Assembly: GCA_050309795.1 (NCBI GenBank)
Contig: JBNRMW010000016.1
Location: 1-64,000, forward strand
Direction of reading: 5' to 3'
Source: JBNRMW01 sp050309795
GTDB lineage: Bacteria > Bacillota_I > Bacilli_A > Erysipelotrichales > Erysipelotrichaceae
Length of the DNA stretch: 64,000 nucleotides
The position numbers and the translations under genes are program-made. Position 1 is the stretch's first letter, and the number at the start of each line of letters is the position of its first letter. The notes below the pieces were generated by a model. The model was not told where the DNA came from, did not search any database, and worked only from the letters and a program-made list of their open reading frames with translations. Positions 1 to 8,018 of this stretch are shown here, piece after piece.

Positions 1-60
1 TCTAACCATCATGTTTATAGTGTAGAAGAAAAAAGCGAGAATGTTAAGGTAATCATTTAA
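1..60 (+). CDS. 3' end of an upstream gene (partial)
   Basis: One frame is open from the first base to a TAA at 58-60 and encodes about 19 residues ending ENVKVII. The tail is acidic and basic with no recognisable motif. It could be the last codons of a gene that starts before the window, but 19 codons are too few to prove coding. Bases 61-141, between this stop and the next promoter, show no convincing terminator or gene. Confidence 0.3.
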   Translation, partial: SNHHVYSVEEKSENVKVII

Positions 61-141
61 AAGCATAAAAAGACGGGTTTCCAGGGTAAGTGCAACACTG
101 TGTCGCATTAACTTTGAAATCTAACAACCTGTAAAAAATGC

Positions 142-170
142 TTGACAATGAAAATAATTACATATATGAT
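142..170 (+). promoter_or_regulatory. sigma-A promoter of the metNIQ leader
   Basis: A perfect TTGACA (142-147) is followed after 17 bp by TATGAT (165-170). Transcription should start near 177, only a few bases before the ribosome site of the Met-rich leader ORF. Confidence 0.85.
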
Positions 171-194
171 GTAAACCATGAAAGGAGAACCCTT

Positions 195-260
195 ATGAAC
201 ACAAAACAAATGATGATGATGCGTATGTCTGAATTTAATCTCATGAGGTTCTCACTTTAA
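195..260 (+). CDS. methionine-rich leader peptide (21 aa)
   Basis: An AAGGAG site at 182-187 sits 7 nt before ATG 195. The 21-codon ORF begins MNTKQMMMMRM and ends NLMRFSL with TAA at 258-260. Seven of the 21 residues are methionine, including a run of four (codons 6-9, 210-221) plus codons 11 and 17. The ORF lies between a strong promoter and an intrinsic terminator, directly upstream of a methionine ABC transporter operon. That is the classic layout of a leader peptide that senses charged tRNA by ribosome stalling, as in trp or his leaders. The peptide itself probably has no other job. The ORF is seen directly; its regulatory role is inferred. Confidence 0.85.
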   Translation: MNTKQMMMMRMSEFNLMRFSL

Positions 261-316
261 CGTCATCTTTTTTTAGTTGAAAGTATATTACGGAACCTTC
301 GTGGTTCCGTTTTTTT
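245..316 (+). promoter_or_regulatory. terminator/antiterminator of the metNIQ attenuator
   Basis: Terminator: ACGGAACC (290-297) pairs with GGTTCCGT (303-310) around a TTCGT loop, followed by a T-run to 316. Competing antiterminator: GAGGTTCT (245-252, in codons 17-20 of the leader ORF) can pair with GGAACCTT (292-299) over 8 bp with two G-U pairs. A ribosome stalled at the Met cluster (210-227) leaves 245-252 free, so the antiterminator forms. A ribosome reaching the stop at 258 covers it, so the terminator forms. No SAM riboswitch or T-box fits in the roughly 160-nt leader. Confidence 0.8.
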
Positions 317-335
317 ATGTTAGAAAGGACTTTCT

Positions 336-1349
336 ATGAAACCCATTATCACCTTTAATCAAGTCTCTAAAACCTTTGATCAAGCCAAACAACCCATCAA
401 AGCCCTCGATCAAGTCAGCTTCTCCATCCATGAACACGATATCTTTGGCGTAATTGGGATGTCGGGCGCTGGTAAGTCGACTTTGGTCCGCTGCATCAAC
501 TTCTTAGAACGTCCAGACCAGGGACAAGTCATTGTCAACAACAAAGTCTTAGACAAGTTAAACGATACCGAGTTGCGCCAAGAGCGTCAAAAAATTGGCA
601 TGATTTTTCAACATTTTAATTTGTTAAGTCAAAAAAATGTGCTCGAAAACGTGATGTTGCCGCTTAAGATAGCTGGAGTTGATCCAACAAAAGCTCAAAC
701 CAAGGCCTTAGAACTATTGGAACTGGTGCATCTAGCCGATCGTGCTCATGCCTATCCGAGTCAATTGTCCGGTGGTCAAAAACAACGGGTAGCCATTGCT
801 CGAGCGCTGGCTAATGATCCAACCATTCTCTTATCCGATGAAGCCACCTCGAGTCTCGATCCTCAATCGACCCAAGATATATTGGATCTGCTAAGGGAAA
901 TTCACCGTAAACTTAAAATCACTATCGTGATGATTACCCATGAAATGGACATCATTGAATCAATTTGTGACAAGGTTGCGATCTTACATGATGGACAGCT
1001 GGTCGAAATAGGAAAGACCAAAGATGTCTTCTCCAAACCACAAAGCGAGAAGGCGAAAGCGTTAATTCTACCGAAACAAAAACTCTTCGCTTTAGAACAG
1101 GATAGAGTATATCGAATCATTTTTGACCATCAAAAAGCGCACAAACCGATTATTGCTGACCTGATCTTAACCCATCAACAGCCCATCAATATCCTCTACG
1201 CCAATACGCGTTTGGTCAAAGATGAAATCTTTGGTGAAATGATTGTTGAACTACCGAAAGATGCCACTTTACGTGAGCGAATGTGTCAGCACTTAAGCGA
1301 ACAAAACATTGGGATTGAACCCCTAGAAAGGAAGGACGTCTATGCCTAG
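336..1349 (+). CDS. metN: methionine ABC transporter ATP-binding protein MetN
   Basis: This is the cytoplasmic ATPase that powers D/L-methionine uptake with MetI and MetQ. The 337-aa protein has Walker A GMSGAGKST at residues 41-49, the LSGGQKQR signature near 139-146, and Walker B ILLSDEATSSLD. Beyond the ATPase core, from about residue 260 to the end, it carries the small NIL domain typical of MetN, which in other bacteria binds methionine and inhibits transport. An AAAGGA site precedes ATG 336. It is the first structural gene after the Met attenuator and overlaps metI by 8 nt. The NIL domain and neighbours set it apart from other amino-acid ATPases. Confidence 0.95.
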   Translation: MKPIITFNQVSKTFDQAKQPIKALDQVSFSIHEHDIFGVIGMSGAGKSTLVRCINFLERPDQGQVIVNNKVLDKLNDTELRQERQKIGMIFQHFNLLSQKNVLENVMLPLKIAGVDPTKAQTKALELLELVHLADRAHAYPSQLSGGQKQRVAIARALANDPTILLSDEATSSLDPQSTQDILDLLREIHRKLKITIVMITHEMDIIESICDKVAILHDGQLVEIGKTKDVFSKPQSEKAKALILPKQKLFALEQDRVYRIIFDHQKAHKPIIADLILTHQQPINILYANTRLVKDEIFGEMIVELPKDATLRERMCQHLSEQNIGIEPLERKDVYA

Positions 1350-1986
1350 TTTATTTATCAAAGCCATCTTTGAAACCATCTATATGACCCTAGCTTCTAG
1401 TGTGATAGCTTATGCTTTTGGTTTACCTTTAGGCATTCTCTTAGATAGCACGAAAAAGAAGGGCTTATGGGAACAACCAGTCGTTCATCACCTGTTGTCG
1501 ATGCTCATTAATGTTTTCCGTTCCGTTCCTTTTATCTTGCTACTGATGTTGGTCCAACCGTTAACCCGTTTGATTTTCAATACTACCATTGGTTCAACGG
1601 CAACGATTGTTCCATTATCTGTCGCGGCCATTCCCTTCATTGCTCGGTTAGTTGAATCGAGTCTTCAAGAAGTCGACCAAGGGGTTATAGAAGCGGCTGT
1701 TAGTATGGGGGCAACCCCAAAACAAATTATTACCCAAGTGCTCTTAGTTGAAGCGCGACCATCTTTGCTCATTAACGCCGTTATTGCGCTAACGACCATC
1801 CTTGGCTATACGGCCATGGCCGGTTTCGTCGGTGCTGGGGGCTTAGGAGCAATCGCTGTCAACTATGGTTATTATCGGTCCAATTATCAAATGATGCTGA
1901 TCTCGGTAGGTTTACTGGTCATCGTCGTTCAATTATTTCAAGAATTCGGGCTCAAATTTGCCCAGCGTTTAAATAAGAAAAAATAA
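1342..1986 (+). CDS. metI: methionine ABC transporter permease MetI
   Basis: A 214-aa integral membrane permease with about five hydrophobic helices. The cytoplasmic EAA loop reads EAAVSMGATPKQ in the second half and docks on MetN. A conserved glycine-rich stretch (AMAGFVGAGGLG) follows, as usual in MetI. It forms the transmembrane channel of the MetN2I2Q complex. Its start overlaps the end of metN, so translation is probably coupled, and metQ follows after 21 nt. Length and motifs match the family. Confidence 0.93.
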   Translation: MPSLFIKAIFETIYMTLASSVIAYAFGLPLGILLDSTKKKGLWEQPVVHHLLSMLINVFRSVPFILLLMLVQPLTRLIFNTTIGSTATIVPLSVAAIPFIARLVESSLQEVDQGVIEAAVSMGATPKQIITQVLLVEARPSLLINAVIALTTILGYTAMAGFVGAGGLGAIAVNYGYYRSNYQMMLISVGLLVIVVQLFQEFGLKFAQRLNKKK

Positions 1987-2007
1987 TGGAAAGAAAGAGA
2001 AAAAAAC

Positions 2008-2805
2008 ATGAAAAAAATGATTATAAGTCTGCTTGCGCTACTGCTCCTAACCAGTTGTTCAACCACTTCCGACGATAAAACAATTAAAGTTGGGGCATCG
2101 GTCACGCCCCATGCGGAAATCTTAGAATTTGCGAAAGATTTGGTTGCTGAAAAAGACTATTCCCTAGAAATTGTCACCTTCAATGATTATGTTCAACCCA
2201 ATGTTTCTTTAGAAGATGGTAGCTTAGATGCCAACTATTTCCAACACTTACCGTATCTTGAAGAATTCAATACGGCCCGTAACTGGGATTTAGCTTCTGC
2301 GGGTAAAATTCACTACGAACCTTTTGGGCTCTACGGTGGACGTTGCAACGATTTAGAAAATATCGCGGATGGAGCCAGCATTGGGGTACCCAACGATGGC
2401 ACCAACGAAGGCCGGGCGTTGTTCTTACTTCAAGATTTAGGTTTGATTACTCTAAAAGAGGGAACGAGTTTCTCCGCAACCATTCTCGATATCGCAGATA
2501 ATCCAAAAAATCTTCAAATTAAAGAACTCGAAGCAGCTCAATTAGCGAAATCATTACCAGATTTAGATTTTGCGATTATTAACGGAAACTATGCTTTAGA
2601 AGCCAATTTATCGGTCAAAGACGATGCCTTAGCTTTGGAAGCTGCCACATCTCAAGCCGCGGAAACTTATGGAAACGTCATTGCAGTTCGCGCCGAAGAT
2701 GTGAATTCCGAAAAAACCAAGGTACTCATTGAAGTTTTAAAATCAGCCGAAGTGAAAGCTTGGATCGAAAATCAATATGGTGGAGCGGTTGTTCCATCCA
2801 ATTAA
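2008..2805 (+). CDS. metQ: methionine-binding lipoprotein MetQ
   Basis: The 265-aa protein begins with a lipoprotein signal peptide; the lipobox LLTSC places the modified cysteine at residue 17. The rest matches the NlpA/MetQ solute-binding family: a KVGASVTPHAEIL start, LDANYFQHLPYLEEF, and a glycine-rich GVPNDGTNEGRAL ligand segment. It should be tethered outside the membrane and deliver methionine to MetNI. It is the last gene of the operon, which ends at the hairpin around 2814-2842. Substrate specificity is inferred from the family and from the Met-rich leader peptide upstream. Confidence 0.93.
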   Translation: MKKMIISLLALLLLTSCSTTSDDKTIKVGASVTPHAEILEFAKDLVAEKDYSLEIVTFNDYVQPNVSLEDGSLDANYFQHLPYLEEFNTARNWDLASAGKIHYEPFGLYGGRCNDLENIADGASIGVPNDGTNEGRALFLLQDLGLITLKEGTSFSATILDIADNPKNLQIKELEAAQLAKSLPDLDFAIINGNYALEANLSVKDDALALEAATSQAAETYGNVIAVRAEDVNSEKTKVLIEVLKSAEVKAWIENQYGGAVVPSN

Positions 2806-2813
2806 TAAAAGTC

Positions 2814-2842
2814 AAAAAGATGGGTAAAAATCCATCTTTTTG
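2814..2842 (+). terminator. rho-independent terminator after metQ
   Basis: AAAAAGATGG (2814-2823) pairs with CCATCTTTTT (2832-2841) around an 8-nt loop. The T-rich arm of the stem supplies the T-run. It separates metNIQ from the glycosylase gene. Confidence 0.85.
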
Positions 2843-2868
2843 TTAGGATAAAACTAGAGGTGAACCCC

Positions 2869-3453
2869 ATGCTCCAAGACATATTTGAAACCATCAAAAA
2901 GGATCCCTACAATCAAAGCTATTACGAACAAGGGATTGATCCGCTCTATGTGGTCGATACGCAGTCGAAAATTTTAATCATTGGTCAAGCGCCAGGCATC
3001 AAAGCCCAAGAAAAGATGCGCGTCTTTGATGATCTCAGTGGCCAGCGCTTAATGGCTTGGCTAGGTGTCGACGAGCCAACCTTCCGCAATCCACAAAACT
3101 TTGCGATTATGCCCATGGACTTCTACTATCCCGGTAAAGGTAAAAGCGGGGACTTACCTCCGCGAAAAGAGTTTGCGGCGAAGTTTCATCCGCTATTATT
3201 AGCGGAAATGACCGAGCTAAAACTCATTATCCTAATAGGTAGTTACGCCCAAAATTACTATTTAAAACAAAATCGACAAAAAAACCTAACGGAAACCGTT
3301 CGGGCTTATCGCCAGTATTTACCAAAGTATTTCCCATTGGTCCATCCGTCTCCCCTTAATTTTCGCTGGTTGAATAAAAATCCATGGTTCGAAGCCCAGG
3401 TTATCCCCGAGCTTCAGAAACTCGTTCAGAGGTTCATTGAAACCAACGATTAA
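2869..3453 (+). CDS. uracil-DNA glycosylase family protein
   Basis: The 194-aa protein has the two hallmark loops of the uracil-DNA glycosylase superfamily: GQAPG at residues 39-43 (uracil-binding and water-activating loop region) and HPSPLN at 159-164 (minor-groove intercalation loop). This matches the short family found in many Bacillota rather than classical Ung. It probably removes uracil or related lesions from DNA, but whether it is active is not proven by motifs. An upstream in-frame GTG at 2860 lies inside the AGAGGTG ribosome site (2855-2862), so ATG 2869, six bases after that site, is the better start. It stands between the metQ terminator and the hisS T-box. Confidence 0.8.
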   Translation: MLQDIFETIKKDPYNQSYYEQGIDPLYVVDTQSKILIIGQAPGIKAQEKMRVFDDLSGQRLMAWLGVDEPTFRNPQNFAIMPMDFYYPGKGKSGDLPPRKEFAAKFHPLLLAEMTELKLIILIGSYAQNYYLKQNRQKNLTETVRAYRQYLPKYFPLVHPSPLNFRWLNKNPWFEAQVIPELQKLVQRFIETND

Positions 3454-3465
3454 GTATGCTATTAT
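3437..3465 (+). promoter_or_regulatory. promoter of the hisS-aspS T-box transcript
   Basis: TTGAAA (3437-3442), a 17-bp spacer and TATTAT (3460-3465), with an extended TG one base before the -10. It overlaps the last codons of the glycosylase gene. The predicted start is near 3472, which sets the 5' end of the leader RNA. Confidence 0.7.
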
Positions 3466-3471
3466 GGAAGA

Positions 3472-3668
3472 AACTCAGAGAACATGCCGTTAATGGGGGC
3501 AAGAACAGAGAGTAGGTGGCTGGTGAAAACCTATCTTCAATCCATTAACCGACACATGGGAGAGATCTGGATGAACCACAGTAGTCCAGGGCGGTCGTAC
3601 CGTTATCACGTTGAGCAAAAAATAAGGTGGTACCACGCATTGCTGCGTCCTTTGGGTATCATTTTTTT
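3472..3668 (+). promoter_or_regulatory. T-box riboswitch upstream of hisS-aspS
   Basis: Stem I carries the conserved distal segment AGAGAG...GGTGGCTGGTGAAAACC (about 3507-3531) above the helix GTTAATGG (3489-3496)/CCATTAAC (3542-3549). Just below it, on the 3' side, is GACAC (3551-3555), which holds overlapping codons GAC (Asp) and CAC (His); this is the best specifier candidate. The antiterminator is textbook: AAGG/CCTT (3624-3627/3649-3652), a 7-nt bulge TGGTACC (3628-3634), and ACGCA/TGCGT (3635-3639/3644-3648). The terminator re-pairs TGGTACC with GGGTATCA (3654-3661), followed by seven T. Uncharged tRNA should therefore raise expression of hisS-aspS. The assignment to His, Asp or both is inference. 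Confidence 0.9.
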
Positions 3669-3685
3669 ATTTTAAAGGAGGGTTT

Positions 3686-4951
3686 ATGTCCAATTTACAA
3701 GCGCCAAGAGGCACTCAAGACATTTTTGGAACGAAAATGTTAACTCTACAAAAAATTTTAAAACATATTGATATCTTTGCCCATCGCTACAATCTGGAAA
3801 AGATTCAAACCCCAGAATTCGAACACACCGAAGTCTTCGACCGGGGCAATGATTCCAGCGATGTCGTCAACAAAGAAATGTATACCTTTGAAGATCGCGG
3901 TGGCCGCAGTTTAACCCTACAGCCAGAAGGAACGGCAGGGGTGGTGCGAGCCTATGTTCAACATAAACTATATGCACAACCAGAGCCGATCCATCGCTAC
4001 TATTATATTTGTCCCGTCTTTCGTTACGAACGACCACAAAAAGGCCGGCTGCGCATCCACCATCAATTCGGGGTGGAATGGCTGGGGCTAAAAGATCCCG
4101 TCGTGGATGCGAGTCTTATTAGCTTTGCAGTTGAATTTATTAAATCCTTTGGCTTAGATCACTTAGTCGTACACTTAAATACGCTTGGTGACGATGCGTC
4201 ACGCCAAGCCCATCGCGAGGCCTTAACGGAACACTTTAAACCCCACCTTGATGAGCTCTGTGGGGATTGTCAGCGTCGCTATCAACAAAATCCATTACGT
4301 ATTTTAGACTGTAAAGTCGATGCTGATAAACCAGCTGTCCAAGCAGCACCGAAACTTCAAGCGTATTTAACCGAAGAAAGCCAACAGTACTTTGATAAAG
4401 TACTCCAAACTTTAAAAGGATTAGACATCCCTTATGTCATTGAACCCGCTCTTGTTCGGGGACTGGATTACTATACCCATACTGTTTTTGAAGTAAAAGA
4501 CCATAGCGAAAGTCTTGGCTCTCAAAACACCTTGATTGGTGGGGGACGCTACGACAACCTCGTTGGCCAATTAGGCGGCCCAGACCTCTCATCCATTGGC
4601 TTTGGCTTGGGATTAGAGCGCTTTGGCATAATCTTAGGAGAAGAGGAAACACAAGAACCTCTCGATATTTATGGCATTACTTTGGGCGACACGCAAATTG
4701 AAATGTTAAAACTCATTGAACAATTGCGCAGCATGGGCTATCGTTGCGATCTAAATCTAGAATCCCGATCCCTAAAAGCCCAGTTCAAATCAGCAGATCG
4801 ACTCCAAGCCCGCTATTTGTTAATCTTGGGGGAAGACGAACTAAAACAACAAAAAATTCAACTCAAACATGTTGAAAGTCAAAGCCAAGAAACCAAAACC
4901 CTAACGGAAGTCTTGACGTACTTTAAAGAAATGGAAAGAGGAACCAAATAA
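3686..4951 (+). CDS. hisS: histidyl-tRNA synthetase HisRS
   Basis: This class II synthetase charges tRNA-His in the cytoplasm. At 421 aa it has the usual bacterial length. Motif 2 lies around YYICPVFRYERPQKGRLR, followed by the His-specific LVRGLDYYTHTVFEV segment and GGGRYDNL, with the anticodon-binding domain at the C-terminus. An AAAGGAGGG site precedes ATG 3686. It is the first gene after the T-box; its stop overlaps the aspS start (TAATG), so the two synthetases are co-translated. gdhA follows in the same manner. Confidence 0.97.
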   Translation: MSNLQAPRGTQDIFGTKMLTLQKILKHIDIFAHRYNLEKIQTPEFEHTEVFDRGNDSSDVVNKEMYTFEDRGGRSLTLQPEGTAGVVRAYVQHKLYAQPEPIHRYYYICPVFRYERPQKGRLRIHHQFGVEWLGLKDPVVDASLISFAVEFIKSFGLDHLVVHLNTLGDDASRQAHREALTEHFKPHLDELCGDCQRRYQQNPLRILDCKVDADKPAVQAAPKLQAYLTEESQQYFDKVLQTLKGLDIPYVIEPALVRGLDYYTHTVFEVKDHSESLGSQNTLIGGGRYDNLVGQLGGPDLSSIGFGLGLERFGIILGEEETQEPLDIYGITLGDTQIEMLKLIEQLRSMGYRCDLNLESRSLKAQFKSADRLQARYLLILGEDELKQQKIQLKHVESQSQETKTLTEVLTYFKEMERGTK

Positions 4952-6699
4952 TGAAAAGAACCCATGTCAATAATGAATTAAGAATCGAACATGTAAACGA
5001 AACCGTCCAGCTCGTTGGCTGGATTGCTAAGCGCCGACACTTTGGCTCGATCGTCTTTGTCGATTTACGCGACCGCACGGGCATTACCCAATTGGTCATT
5101 AACGAGGAACAATTACCAGAAGTTAATCAACTAAAAAATGAAGATTTAATTGCGGTTGAAGGGATTGTCGTTCGTCGTCAAGATGCCAACCCAAAACTGG
5201 CCACGGGAGACATTGAAATCGACGTTCAAAACTTTCAATTAATCAATCCTTCCAAGCAGCCACCATTAATGATCCAGGACGAAACCGATGCACTTGAAGA
5301 AACGCGGATGAAATACCGGTATCTAGATTTACGCCGCCCCATCATGCAAGAACGGTTAATGAAACGTCATCAAATCGTTAAGGCCATGCGCGACTATTTA
5401 GACCAAGAGGGATTTATTGATATCGAAACCCCGATGTTGACCAAATCCACACCAGAAGGTTCACGTGAATATCTGGTTCCTTCACGAGTCCATCCAGGGG
5501 AATTTTATGCGTTAGCTCAATCGCCCCAAATTTTTAAGCAATTACTAATGATTGCCGGCTTTGAACGCTATTATCAAGTGGCGCGTTGTTTCCGCGACGA
5601 AGACTTACGGGCGGATCGACAACTCGACTTTACGCAAGTAGACATTGAAGCTTCTTTTTTAGACGAAGAAGAGTTTCAAACCCTCATTGAAGGGATGATG
5701 GTCCACCTTTTTAAAACCGTTTTCCAACAAGACTTGCCGGTACCGTTTGACCGCATTCCGTTCAAACAAGCGCTAAATCAATATGGTAGCGATAAACCGG
5801 ATACCCGTTTTGATCTTTTCTTAGAAGATCTAGCTGCTGTTTTCAAAGACTCGGAGTTCATGGTCTTTAAGCGCGTGTTAGAAATGGACAAAGGGGCCAT
5901 TAAAGGCCTGGTCGTCCCTCAAATGGCTAGTTCAACCCGGAAAGAAATAGACGGTTATACCAATATAGTCAAAAAATATGGAGCTCAAGGCTTGGTGACC
6001 TTTAAATATCAAGACAACCAACTCGAAGGTTCCGCGCTCAAATTTTTATCAGAACAGGAACAAGAAGCCCTCATTGCGACCTTAAAACCGAACGACCAAG
6101 ACTTAATCTGCATTGTTGCGAGTGAATGGGAAACGGCGTGTACAGCACTTGGTGCGCTCCGCCTTCATTTCCGCGATAAACTCGAATTAATTGAAAAAGG
6201 CGTCTTTAAGTTTGCTTGGGTTACCGAATTTCCGATGTTTGAAGAAAGTGAAGGGCGCTTGGTTGCCCGTCACCATCCGTTCACTCGACCGCGCGTGAAT
6301 AAACCCGAAGATTTAGAACATAATCCATTAGACATCAATGCGGTGGCCTATGATTTAGTCTTAAATGGCTTTGAGGTTGCAGGTGGATCAATGCGGATTT
6401 ACGATGGGGCGATGCAAGCGAAACTTTTTGAAATGATTGGCTTCACCCCTGAACAAATCAAGAGCCGTTTTGGCTTCTTTATTGATGCCTTCAATTATGG
6501 AACGCCACCCCATGGCGGCATTGCTTTTGGTTTAGATCGTCTCGTCATGGTCTTAGTGGAAGCAGACTCGATTCGTGATGTGATTGCTTTTCCAAAAAAT
6601 GCGTCCGCACGCGACCCACTCACCATGGCTCCAAGTCCCGTAAGTCAACAACAACTCGACGAGTTACACCTAGAGATTGTTGAAAAAAAAGCTAAATAA
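4951..6699 (+). CDS. aspS: aspartyl-tRNA synthetase AspRS
   Basis: The 582-aa protein is a bacterial-type AspRS. It has an N-terminal OB-fold anticodon domain (roughly 1-105), a class II core with YYQVARCFRDEDLRADRQ (motif 2) and IAFGLDRLVM (motif 3), and the inserted GAD domain between them. It attaches aspartate to tRNA-Asp. Its start overlaps the hisS stop and its own stop overlaps the gdhA start, both as TAATG. It should share the upstream T-box control. Whether it also charges tRNA-Asn cannot be judged here. Confidence 0.97.
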   Translation: MKRTHVNNELRIEHVNETVQLVGWIAKRRHFGSIVFVDLRDRTGITQLVINEEQLPEVNQLKNEDLIAVEGIVVRRQDANPKLATGDIEIDVQNFQLINPSKQPPLMIQDETDALEETRMKYRYLDLRRPIMQERLMKRHQIVKAMRDYLDQEGFIDIETPMLTKSTPEGSREYLVPSRVHPGEFYALAQSPQIFKQLLMIAGFERYYQVARCFRDEDLRADRQLDFTQVDIEASFLDEEEFQTLIEGMMVHLFKTVFQQDLPVPFDRIPFKQALNQYGSDKPDTRFDLFLEDLAAVFKDSEFMVFKRVLEMDKGAIKGLVVPQMASSTRKEIDGYTNIVKKYGAQGLVTFKYQDNQLEGSALKFLSEQEQEALIATLKPNDQDLICIVASEWETACTALGALRLHFRDKLELIEKGVFKFAWVTEFPMFEESEGRLVARHHPFTRPRVNKPEDLEHNPLDINAVAYDLVLNGFEVAGGSMRIYDGAMQAKLFEMIGFTPEQIKSRFGFFIDAFNYGTPPHGGIAFGLDRLVMVLVEADSIRDVIAFPKNASARDPLTMAPSPVSQQQLDELHLEIVEKKAK

Positions 6700-7964
6700 T
6701 GTTGTATCTAGAACATGTTGGAACCTTTTTTAAAAGCATCCAACCGTTAAAAAAAGTCAAACCAGAACTCTTTGAAGAAGCCATCGTCCAGTATTTATCG
6801 AGTCCCCAACGTATGATTGAGGTTCGTATTCCTTGGCAAAACGATGCTGGTAAGATTGTCATTAACCATGGCTATCGTGTTGGCCATAGCAATGTCTTGG
6901 GACCTTATAAAGGCGGCCTACGTTTCCGGGGAACTGTTGATTTAACGTTATTTAAAATCTTAGCTTTTGAACAAAGCATGAAAAATGCGCTGGCTCAACT
7001 AAATTTAGGTGGAGCCAAAGGGGGAGCGGATTTTAATCCAGCTCAACATAGTCCCAGCGAAATCCAACGCTTCTGTCAAGCTTTTATCGATCATATGCAT
7101 CCGTATTTCGATCAAAATCAAGATGTCCCGGCAGGCGATGTGGGCGTCTCTGAACTTGAAATTGGTTATATGGTTGATCAACTCCAACACTATCAAGCCC
7201 AACCCTATACGAGCTTTACGGGTAAACGGTTAGAGCAAGGTGGAATTCGCGGCCGTAAGGAAGCAACCGGTTATGGACTACTATTTCTAGTTCAGGCGCA
7301 TTTAGAGCGCCAACAACGACGTTTAAGCAATAAACGCGTGATTATTACCGGTAGTGGGAATGTCGCTCTAGCCGCGGCGAAAAAGGCCGTAGAACTAGGT
7401 GCCCTTGTGGTTGGCTTATCCGATTCTTCGGGAGCCATCTATCATCCGCAGGGGATTGATGTCGAAGAAGTGGTTAAATATAAACAAAACCGTCGTCACC
7501 GCCTAGCCGTGTATGAGGGCGATCACCAACGATTGTCGTCGTATCGGGAATTGTTGTTAAAGCCTGCTGAACTCATTTTACCTTGTGCTACTCAAAACGA
7601 AATGGATTTACAAATCGTTCAACAACTCAGTCCTGAGGTTTTGGCAGTGATTGAAGGCAGCAATACCGCCTGTACCCCAACAGCCATTGAATACCTTCAA
7701 AATCAACAAATCGACTACCTTCCATCAAAAGTAGCCAATGCGGGCGGAGTGATTGTATCTTCGTATGAAATGGCACAAAATCAAGGTCAAATTATTTATA
7801 ATTACGAAGACACCTTCCAAAGACTCCAAAAGGACATGGAAAGCATCTATCATAACTTGCATTTAACGATGCTAACTTATGAATTAAAGGATTATGTACA
7901 AGGAGCAAATATCATGGCTTACGAACGGATTGCTGCTTCAATATATGATAAAATCCATAAATAA
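6699..7964 (+). CDS. gdhA: glutamate dehydrogenase (hexameric GdhA type)
   Basis: Interconverts 2-oxoglutarate plus ammonia and glutamate with NAD(P)H. The 421-aa protein carries GPYKGGLRF, the catalytic-lysine segment LGGAKGGADF, PAGDVGVSELEIGYM, and a Rossmann fold with VIITGSGNVA. It lacks some 25 N-terminal residues seen in the E. coli enzyme but starts cleanly at an ATG overlapping the aspS stop. Co-transcription with hisS-aspS is unusual and would link glutamate metabolism to the T-box. Cofactor preference (NADP is typical of this branch) is not determined by what I can see. Confidence 0.93.
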   Translation: MLYLEHVGTFFKSIQPLKKVKPELFEEAIVQYLSSPQRMIEVRIPWQNDAGKIVINHGYRVGHSNVLGPYKGGLRFRGTVDLTLFKILAFEQSMKNALAQLNLGGAKGGADFNPAQHSPSEIQRFCQAFIDHMHPYFDQNQDVPAGDVGVSELEIGYMVDQLQHYQAQPYTSFTGKRLEQGGIRGRKEATGYGLLFLVQAHLERQQRRLSNKRVIITGSGNVALAAAKKAVELGALVVGLSDSSGAIYHPQGIDVEEVVKYKQNRRHRLAVYEGDHQRLSSYRELLLKPAELILPCATQNEMDLQIVQQLSPEVLAVIEGSNTACTPTAIEYLQNQQIDYLPSKVANAGGVIVSSYEMAQNQGQIIYNYEDTFQRLQKDMESIYHNLHLTMLTYELKDYVQGANIMAYERIAASIYDKIHK

Positions 7965-8018
7965 ATATTTATATTAAGGTTAACCGTTGCTGTTTTACCT
8001 AGAAAGAAGGTTCACAAG

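Noticed and set aside
177..335. SAM or Met T-box riboswitch upstream of metN
   Set aside because: The leader is too short and lacks the S-box multi-helix core and the T-box TGGN antiterminator; the Met-rich ORF explains it better.
3577..3579. CAC in GAACCACAG as the T-box specifier codon
   Set aside because: It lies well below the helix formed by 3489-3496 and 3542-3549, while GACAC at 3551 sits directly at the expected specifier loop next to that helix.
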